NCBI GenBank assembly: GCA_947165795.1
Contig: CAMVBP010000036.1
Span: forward strand, 1-12,670
Length of the DNA: 12,670 nucleotides
Source: an uncultured Treponema sp.
GTDB lineage: Bacteria > Spirochaetota > Spirochaetia > Treponematales > Treponemataceae
Direction of reading: 5' to 3'
The first letter of the stretch is position 1. Every line of letters begins with the position of its first letter. The notes beneath the pieces were generated by a model. That model was not told the DNA's origin, did not search any database, and worked only from the letters and a program-made list of their open reading frames with translations. Shown one piece after another: positions 9,001 through 12,670 of this stretch. A program made the translations under genes and the position numbers.

Positions 9001-9039
9001 AAACGAAATGATAAATAATAGAACTTTTTGTATTTTCAT
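6037..9039 (-). CDS. Giant lipoprotein with four degenerate FGE/SUMF1-like modules
   Basis: This is a paralogue of the downstream 1140-aa lipoprotein. A signal peptide (about 1-21) ends in lipobox FFS-Cys22; the mature start CKKN resembles CKKK of the neighbour. Four modules are recognisable at about 30-256, 291-515, 542-710 and 738-1000. Each has CN-(K/R)-LS (Cys90, 389, 606, 809) followed by a GL-x-x-x-Y type segment, and a NG-(F/Y)-(R/Q)-L-type motif (126, 415, 633, 867). The LG-x-(Y/F) core is clear only in module 1 (175-189) and module 4 (SGLYLMNS with EWCND, 908-923). Each linker (257-290, 516-541, 711-737) is rich in Lys, Glu and Gln and probably helical. FGE catalytic cysteines are not visible. 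Modules are more eroded than in the partner, so sequence searches may find only one or two. There is no Shine-Dalgarno sequence; a -10 element 6 nt before the ATG suggests a leaderless mRNA. Confidence 0.87.
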   Translation of the reverse strand: MKIQKVLLFIISFISLIVFFSCKKNKFNSGIKFVEINISEENSKDIHLFVSRAEITQAQYSEIMKANPSKIVDEQLPVTNISYEDACRFCNKLSKLSGLTEVYEIEEISDGIALNTTNIKEIANAQGFRLLRCDEAYTIYYNLTYIKSKENLYHKTGEGWHGTRLHKTAHFMPDKLGLFDFCGNAKEYVYFSQKDFQEYFYSYEEKQIEAKTKVLKIESVQTSEELKPYLYTDDFEKYKEYFLNAEDVTGFRICCPASVDKSKIDILLQKDVEKDNEQWIKTNFENYKQNLEFVNCSEYSYEAIGFNPDDSKKKINIYVPEIKACKNEVSKELFNFIIYGQIYDGIETPDFLIGPYSRRSYRSQISEEDLSDIHSALTNITFEDAIQFCNRLSELSGLMPCYAKSEPYAYNPAANGYRLPTKAEFISFEAQNNSNMEIDFDPTHWNWVYDSNVDDFYTTDMYNPFTHFDAYYFKQLIYRFSERGRKPISNSVTEYEVYNYKDSKSPNFCLRIFQTANPEQIKQYQIEQEEVIKSKINEVFDSLVTMEKYEGGLKEFNKLPEAELADFELSETNFSNYLYTTLTGNYPYDSDKNLVSLKYDEIAEICNKLSEIRGLTKCYYLKNNIWKCDYTKNGFRLPVIAELVSKKEKDWNTRSLCNNIFVSPVIPVWETSFPNGDYNLKNDQILYSYAWGDGSIDYRSNGQFHLCRTLDSKKMSELLEKNAAEKKQLAQKLDEILDMVELDGGKYTMTYYDENAKKEVTKTKNIKPFYIQSTKFSKELANKTVDSNSSAYDDIHLYKKNYINTILACNKLSLMANLTPAYKINGKVLLSDSELYEIDENYYIEFDGQPENHEDFKYTIEYDENANGYQLPSEIEWEYAGTLGESSAEPINLITSITTLKPEPPAASGLYLMNSIYPEWCNDEGPLISHFYEIYDEIDVEANCGRGVVIESRVTRAHFGTDVANYTEKNDWGSSYTQEQKKRENEYISSERSFRLLRYK

Positions 9040-9045
9040 ATCTGT

Positions 9046-9074
9046 ATTTTACAGTTAATAGTTATATAATTCAA
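9046..9074 (-). promoter_or_regulatory. Candidate leaderless promoter for the lipoprotein pair
   Basis: The minus strand has TTGAAT (9074-9069), a 17-nt spacer, TAAAAT (9051-9046), then ACAGAT and the ATG at 9039. The spacing is that of a sigma-70-type promoter whose start point would be the A of ATG. No Shine-Dalgarno sequence is present. Confidence 0.6.
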
Positions 9075-9148
9075 TTGGAAGGGAAGTTGGGGATGAACTT
9101 GCAGAAGGCTTTGCTGAATTGCGTAAATGCATAAATAAAACCGATATA

Positions 9149-9177
9149 TTCCAAAAAATCTTACTGCATATTATAAT
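9149..9177 (+). promoter_or_regulatory. Candidate leaderless promoter for the PhnP-like hydrolase
   Basis: A perfect -10 hexamer TATAAT (9172-9177) is followed by ACAATT and the ATG at 9184. A weak -35, TTCCAA (9149-9154), lies 17 nt upstream. No Shine-Dalgarno sequence is present. This promoter is divergent from the one at 9046-9074, so about 75 bp between the two -35 elements could hold shared control sites. Confidence 0.6.
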
Positions 9178-9183
9178 ACAATT

Positions 9184-10050
9184 ATGAAATTTACTTTTCT
9201 TGGGACAGGAACAAGTCATGGAGTTCCTGTAATTGCCTGCGATTGCGAAGTTTGCCGTTCAAAAGATCCTCGAGATAAGCGTTTACGAACTTCCGGATTT
9301 TTACAGACAGATGATGAACACTACATACTTTTTGATGTTGGTCCGGAATTCAGAATTCAGGCATTGGAAAATAATATTAAAAAATTAGACTCAATTCTTT
9401 TAACGCATTCTCATGCCGACCATCTTCATGGAATAGATGATGTGCGGGTATTCAGTACAAAAATGTTTAAGGCACCTACAGACCCAAGATCTTTAAAACA
9501 GTACAATGCGCCGCCGCTACAGCTTTTTACAAACGCCAATACTGCTCAGGATTTGCGCGAAAGATTTGGTTACATATTCTCTAATGTTACAGAAGGCGGC
9601 GGCGTTGCAAAAATAAATTTAGTCGAAGTAAAAGATCCCTTTTTCATTGGAGAAACAAAAATCACGCCAGTTCCTATGATGCATGGCCATCTTGAAACCT
9701 GCGGATTTATGGTAACTTCTAAAAAAAATAAATCACTTGCATATCTTACAGACTGCAATTTTATAAGCGATGAATCCTTTGAAATAATTAAGAAAAATTG
9801 TGGTACGCTTGAACATGTTGTAATTGATGGTCTTCGAATAAAAGAACATTCAACACACTTTAATTTTGATCAGGCGCTGGGCGCGGCAGAAAAGCTTCCG
9901 GCAAAACATGTCTGGATAGTTCATCTTACGCACAATGCAAGTCATGTTCAGGTAATTGATTATATAAACAAAAATCTTAAAGAATTTCCGGGGCTAAAAG
10001 CTGCAGAATCTGTGCTCCCGGCTTATGATAAACAGGTTATTGAATTTTAA
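9184..10050 (+). CDS. PhnP-like metallo-beta-lactamase-fold hydrolase
   Basis: This is a cytoplasmic metal-dependent hydrolase of the MBL superfamily, close to the PhnP / phosphoribosyl cyclic phosphodiesterase group. The first strand reads FLGTGTSHGVPV. It is followed by a C-x-C-x-x-C cluster (Cys19, 21, 24), which in PhnP helps bind an extra structural zinc. The metal-site motif THSHADH gives His75, His77, Asp79 and His80; His167 (in MMHGH), Asp190 (TDCNF) and His247 (HLTH) are candidates for the remaining ligands, with His222 and His225 (EHSTH) near the active site. The length of 288 aa fits the family. No phosphonate-utilisation genes are nearby, so the PhnP reaction itself should not be assumed; cyclic phosphodiester hydrolysis is the best general guess. 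The gene stands alone, divergent from the lipoproteins, and ends at a strong terminator. Confidence 0.9.
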   Translation: MKFTFLGTGTSHGVPVIACDCEVCRSKDPRDKRLRTSGFLQTDDEHYILFDVGPEFRIQALENNIKKLDSILLTHSHADHLHGIDDVRVFSTKMFKAPTDPRSLKQYNAPPLQLFTNANTAQDLRERFGYIFSNVTEGGGVAKINLVEVKDPFFIGETKITPVPMMHGHLETCGFMVTSKKNKSLAYLTDCNFISDESFEIIKKNCGTLEHVVIDGLRIKEHSTHFNFDQALGAAEKLPAKHVWIVHLTHNASHVQVIDYINKNLKEFPGLKAAESVLPAYDKQVIEF

Positions 10051-10107
10051 TATAAACGGAAGAAAATCCTGGGGTGCAGAACTATTAATCAGCTGAGCAG
10101 TGCAAAA

Positions 10108-10135
10108 AAAAACTCCACGCGTCCGTGGAGTTTTT
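10108..10135. terminator. Bidirectional intrinsic terminator between convergent genes
   Basis: A perfect 12-bp stem (AAAAACTCCACG with CGTGGAGTTTTT) surrounds a 4-nt loop, CGTC. On the plus strand it ends in five T; on the minus strand the A-run at 10104-10112 gives nine T. It therefore can stop transcripts of the hydrolase gene (plus) and of rpmB (minus). Confidence 0.93.
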
Positions 10136-10161
10136 CATAAGTCAAACTGACCCTTGCCAAA

Positions 10162-10386
10162 TTAATTTGCAGCAGTTTCAGCCTTTGGAACTCTTACTTT
10201 CTTTTCTACAAAACCACGTCTAAGGCAGCTTGAACAAATTTTAATAGTCCTAACTTCACCGTTCGGGAGTTCTGCTTTAATAGTGTGAAGATTAGGTCTC
10301 CAAGTTCTCTTTGTATGATTCATAGACTTGCTGACCTTATTTCCATGCATTACGCCTTTTCCGCAAACATCGCACATTCTAGACAT
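10162..10386 (-). CDS. rpmB: 50S ribosomal protein L28
   Basis: This is large-subunit ribosomal protein bL28. The 74-aa product has the family pattern: CDVCGKGVMHGNKVS at the N-terminus, a central RTWRPNLHTIKAEL segment and CSSCLRRGFVEK near the C-terminus. It is the zinc-binding (C+) form, with Cys5-x-x-Cys8 and Cys51-x-x-Cys54 both intact, so it is not the cysteine-free version many bacteria keep for zinc limitation. A clear Shine-Dalgarno sequence (AAGGAAGGA) precedes the ATG. It lies 122 nt downstream of uvrB but has its own promoter candidate and ends at the bidirectional terminator. Confidence 0.98.
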   Translation of the reverse strand: MSRMCDVCGKGVMHGNKVSKSMNHTKRTWRPNLHTIKAELPNGEVRTIKICSSCLRRGFVEKKVRVPKAETAAN

Positions 10387-10438
10387 TTTCTTTATCCTTC
10401 CTTAAAAAAACGATTTCAGCACTTAAGATAGTTTTAGA

Positions 10439-10467
10439 AGTTTATAGAAATTGAACAAAAAAGTCAA
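10439..10467 (-). promoter_or_regulatory. Candidate sigma-70 promoter of rpmB
   Basis: On the minus strand TTGACT (10467-10462) and TAAACT (10444-10439) are separated by 17 nt. This gives an mRNA leader of about 45 nt containing AAGGAAGGA before the rpmB start. The site lies in the 122-nt gap after uvrB, in which I see no convincing uvrB terminator hairpin. Confidence 0.6.
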
Positions 10468-10508
10468 TCACTGAATATAGCATTTCTGACGAAGTTCTGA
10501 TTCTTCAA

Positions 10509-12506
10509 TTATTTACCATATTGTGCTTCAATTGCAAGAATTTTATCGCGTACTGCGGCCGCCTGTTCGTATTCCATGCGGTCTGCGTAATCGCTCATCT
10601 GCTGTTTGAGTGCGTTAATAACTTTTTTGCGCTCCTTTGCATTAAAGAGATTTGCCTTGTTGATTATTACGTCAGCTTCCATTTCGGCATCTTCTTCTGC
10701 ATCTTTCTTTTCGTGAATCAGAATGTCTTCTACCGCTTTGGAAATTGTTTTTGGTGTAATTCCATGCTCTTTATTATATGCTTCCTGAACTTCACGGCGG
10801 TGCTTTGTCTCTTTAATTGCGGCTTCCATTGCAGGGCTCATATGATCTGCATACATTACGACCATGCCTTCTGCGTTTCTCGCTGCACGACCGATTATCT
10901 GAATGAGAGAAGTTTCGCTGCGCAAAAATCCAATTTTATCTGCATCAAGCAGGGCAATAAATGAAACTTCCGGAAGGTCAATTCCTTCTCGCAAAAGGTT
11001 AATTCCAATTAAAACATCAATTTCGCCGGCGCGCAAACTTTTCAAAATTTCAACGCGTTCAAAAGTGTCAATTTCTGAGTGAATGTATTTTACTTTGAGC
11101 TTTAGTTCGGTAAGATAATCTGTTAAATCTTCCGCCATTTTTTTAGTAAGAGTCAGAATCAAACTTCGTTCGTGGCGATCAATTCTGGCGCGGACTTCCT
11201 TGTAAATATCTTCCATTTGTCCTTCGCTCGGACGAACTTCTACAATTGGATCCAGAAGTCCTGTAGGGCGAATCAGCTGTTCAACAACCTGAGTACTCTG
11301 CTTTACTTCTTCCGGGCGCGGAGTTGCTGTAACGTAAATTATCTGATTCATTTTTGCGTCAAACTCAGCCTTTTTAAGCGGGCGGTTATCTGCGGCACTT
11401 GGAAGACGGAATCCAAAATCAATAAGATTCTGCTTGCGGCTTCGGTCACCTTCGTACATTGCACCAATCTGCGGAACAGAAACGTGTGCTTCATCAATCA
11501 TGCACAAAAAATCATCCGGGAAATAATGAAGAAGCGTTGCAGGCGGTTCACCTTTTGCACGACCGGAAATCGGTGCAGAATAATTTTCTATGCCCGGGCA
11601 GGTTCCCATTTCCTTGAGCATTTCAATATCGTATGTAGTGCGCGTTTTAAGGCGTTCTGCTTCGAGCATTTTTCCTGCGGCGCGGAGTTCTTCTACGCGT
11701 GCTTCCATTTCTGCCTGAATTCGGTCTGTTGCAGAAATAAGCTGATCATGCGGAACAACAAAGTGCTTTGCAGGGTAAAAAACTGTTTCTTCAAGTTCAC
11801 CGGTTACGTCGCGGTTCAGTACATTAAATCGTCTGATTCTTACAATTTCATCCCAGTCAAGTTCAATTCTGTAAGCTTCGTCGGTTTCCATGTACGGTGG
11901 GAAAACTTCAATTACATCGCCTTTAATACGGAAATTTCCGCGGTCTAGAATATCATCATTGCGGACATACTGCATTGAAATAAGTGAAGCCGCAAATTTT
12001 TTTATATCGATTGTCTGACCATTTTCTACATGAACGCGCATTCCCTTGTAAACATCCGGCATACCCAAACCGTAAATACAGGAAACAGTTGCAACTACAA
12101 TTACATCGCGGCGTTCCATAAGGCTGTAAGTTGCCTTTAATCGCAGCTGGTCAATTTCGCGGTTGATGTCGCAGTCTTTTTCTATATAAAGGTCACGCGC
12201 GGCAACATAAGCTTCCGGCTGGTAATAATCATAATAAGAAACAAAATATTCAACAGCGTTATTCGGAAAAAAAGATTTGAATTCGCGGTAAAGCTGGGCA
12301 GAAAGAGTTTTGTTGTGACTGATAATAAGTGTAGGGCGCTGAACGGCTTCAATAATTTTTGCCATCGTAAAAGTTTTTCCAGAACCCGTAACACCTTTTA
12401 AAGTCTGAAACTTATCTCCGCGCAAAAATCCTTCGCTAAGTTTTTGAATTGCCTGCCCCTGATCTCCGCTGGGTTGAAATTGCGAAACTACTTCAAATCT
12501 TTTCAT
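10509..12506 (-). CDS. uvrB: UvrABC excision repair subunit B
   Basis: UvrB is the damage-verifying helicase-like subunit of bacterial nucleotide excision repair; UvrA loads it on DNA and it recruits UvrC. At 665 aa it has the normal full length. Visible motifs are Walker A GVTGSGKT (38-45), the YYDYYQPEAY block (91-100) that begins the DNA-clamping beta-hairpin region, Walker B/DEAH at 338-341 (MIDEAH), YVTATPRPEE (391-400), the helicase motif VI region (QIIGRAARNAEG) and a C-terminal UVR domain (about 625-661, DRMEYEQAAAVRDKI) that contacts UvrC. AGGAAC lies about 5 nt before the ATG. No uvrA or uvrC gene is in the window. I looked for a LexA-type box upstream and saw none. Confidence 0.99.
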   Translation of the reverse strand: MKRFEVVSQFQPSGDQGQAIQKLSEGFLRGDKFQTLKGVTGSGKTFTMAKIIEAVQRPTLIISHNKTLSAQLYREFKSFFPNNAVEYFVSYYDYYQPEAYVAARDLYIEKDCDINREIDQLRLKATYSLMERRDVIVVATVSCIYGLGMPDVYKGMRVHVENGQTIDIKKFAASLISMQYVRNDDILDRGNFRIKGDVIEVFPPYMETDEAYRIELDWDEIVRIRRFNVLNRDVTGELEETVFYPAKHFVVPHDQLISATDRIQAEMEARVEELRAAGKMLEAERLKTRTTYDIEMLKEMGTCPGIENYSAPISGRAKGEPPATLLHYFPDDFLCMIDEAHVSVPQIGAMYEGDRSRKQNLIDFGFRLPSAADNRPLKKAEFDAKMNQIIYVTATPRPEEVKQSTQVVEQLIRPTGLLDPIVEVRPSEGQMEDIYKEVRARIDRHERSLILTLTKKMAEDLTDYLTELKLKVKYIHSEIDTFERVEILKSLRAGEIDVLIGINLLREGIDLPEVSFIALLDADKIGFLRSETSLIQIIGRAARNAEGMVVMYADHMSPAMEAAIKETKHRREVQEAYNKEHGITPKTISKAVEDILIHEKKDAEEDAEMEADVIINKANLFNAKERKKVINALKQQMSDYADRMEYEQAAAVRDKILAIEAQYGK

Positions 12507-12526
12507 TTAATGTTCCTGTTTTGAAT

Positions 12527-12555
12527 ATTGTAATACTTTTTTAGTACAAAGGTAA
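12527..12555 (-). promoter_or_regulatory. Possible promoter of uvrB
   Basis: The minus strand has TACAAT (12532-12527) with a weak -35 (TTACCT, 12555-12550) 17 nt upstream. The implied leader is about 14 nt and would include the AGGAAC ribosome site. Farther upstream (about 12573-12600) is an AT-rich imperfect palindrome that could act as a curved or UP-type element. Confidence 0.35.
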
Positions 12556-12663
12556 GTCACCAGGTTTGCATAAAATTTTCAAAAATTTTTTGAATTTTTC
12601 CAAACTCAACTTCCGTTTTTTAATAGTTTTTGCGTCTTTATATATGATTAAATTTTTATTTTC

Positions 12664-12670
12664 ACGGAGG
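12664..12670 (+). promoter_or_regulatory. Shine-Dalgarno sequence of a plus-strand gene beyond the window
   Basis: The last bases, ACGGAGG, are a strong ribosome-binding site on the plus strand, and a TATGAT -10-like hexamer lies at 12643-12648. A plus-strand gene, divergent from uvrB, therefore probably starts just outside the right edge; its identity cannot be seen. Confidence 0.4.

Noticed and set aside
2554..9039. Lipoproteins as targets of a diversity-generating retroelement, like TvpA of Treponema denticola, which has a related fold
   Set aside because: No reverse transcriptase gene, template repeat or near-identical variable-region copy is in the window. Asn/Tyr-rich stretches such as ENNYYNN near residue 870 of the 1140-aa protein fit general AT-rich codon use.
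9093..9134. 13-codon ATG frame preceded by a purine-rich GGAAGGGAAG sequence, possible leader peptide
   Set aside because: It lies upstream of the only good promoter for the hydrolase gene, no promoter of its own was seen, and there is no attenuator hairpin.
9062..9186. Open frame of about 40 codons with a protein-like stretch (GDELAEGFAELRK) running into the hydrolase start
   Set aside because: It has no ATG or GTG start, is very short, and overlaps the perfect TATAAT promoter element. A gene remnant is possible but cannot be supported.
10521..10964. Plus-strand open frame of 147 codons opposite the 3' part of uvrB
   Set aside because: It has the same shadow character: it is antisense to conserved uvrB coding sequence, with a Cys/Phe-rich product and no ribosome site seen.
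11172..11948. Long plus-strand open frame of 258 codons opposite uvrB
   Set aside because: It lies entirely antisense to a full-length, motif-complete uvrB. The product is Cys/Phe-rich with no recognisable domain, as expected from reverse reading of the biased codons of uvrB.
12507..12670. SOS/LexA box upstream of uvrB
   Set aside because: I found neither a GAAC-N4-GTTC type nor a CTG-N10-CAG type inverted repeat in this interval.
1..12670. CRISPR arrays, tRNA or rRNA genes, insertion sequences, attachment sites
   Set aside because: No regularly spaced repeats, no tRNA-like cloverleaf in the short intergenic gaps, and no transposase or integrase frames were seen.

Overview
The window is an AT-rich bacterial chromosome segment that looks spirochaetal, most probably from a host- or rumen-associated Treponema. 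The reasons are two large lipoproteins with relaxed spirochaete-type lipoboxes (FASC, FFSC), expanded FGE/SUMF1-type modules, and an orphan PTS EIIA protein. This placement is inference. No 16S rRNA or other phylogenetic marker is present beyond rpmB, uvrB and tkt.

Layout. Positions 1-2422 hold a minus-strand cluster read as unknown 493-aa protein, then PTS EIIA, then transketolase (tkt, running off the left edge). The genes are 15-25 nt apart and probably form one transcript. Positions 2554-9039 hold two minus-strand genes, 60 nt apart, for giant lipoproteins of 1140 and 1000 aa. Each appears to be a string of four FGE/SUMF1-like (C-type-lectin-fold-related) modules joined by charged helical linkers, with no catalytic cysteines visible. 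Positions 9184-10050 (plus strand) encode a PhnP-like metallo-beta-lactamase-fold hydrolase, divergent from the lipoprotein pair. A perfect bidirectional terminator (10108-10135) separates it from the convergent minus-strand genes rpmB (10162-10386) and uvrB (10509-12506). The right edge ends in a strong Shine-Dalgarno sequence for a plus-strand gene outside the window.

Two things stand out. First, the two paralogous four-module lipoproteins preserve a Cys-Asn-x-Leu-Ser core in seven of eight modules while the catalytic part of the fold has decayed, which suggests a surface scaffold or binding role rather than an enzyme. Second, three genes without a Shine-Dalgarno sequence (starts at 2422, 9039 and 9184) all have a -10 hexamer ending exactly 6 nt before the ATG, in the pattern TANAAT-ACANNT-ATG. 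This is the geometry expected for leaderless mRNAs. The neighbouring genes tkt, EIIA, rpmB and uvrB have ordinary Shine-Dalgarno sites, and the first-to-last lipoprotein gene has a weak one. An 8-bp direct repeat with an 11-bp period lies just upstream of one of the leaderless promoters and is a candidate regulator site for the EIIA/transketolase cluster.
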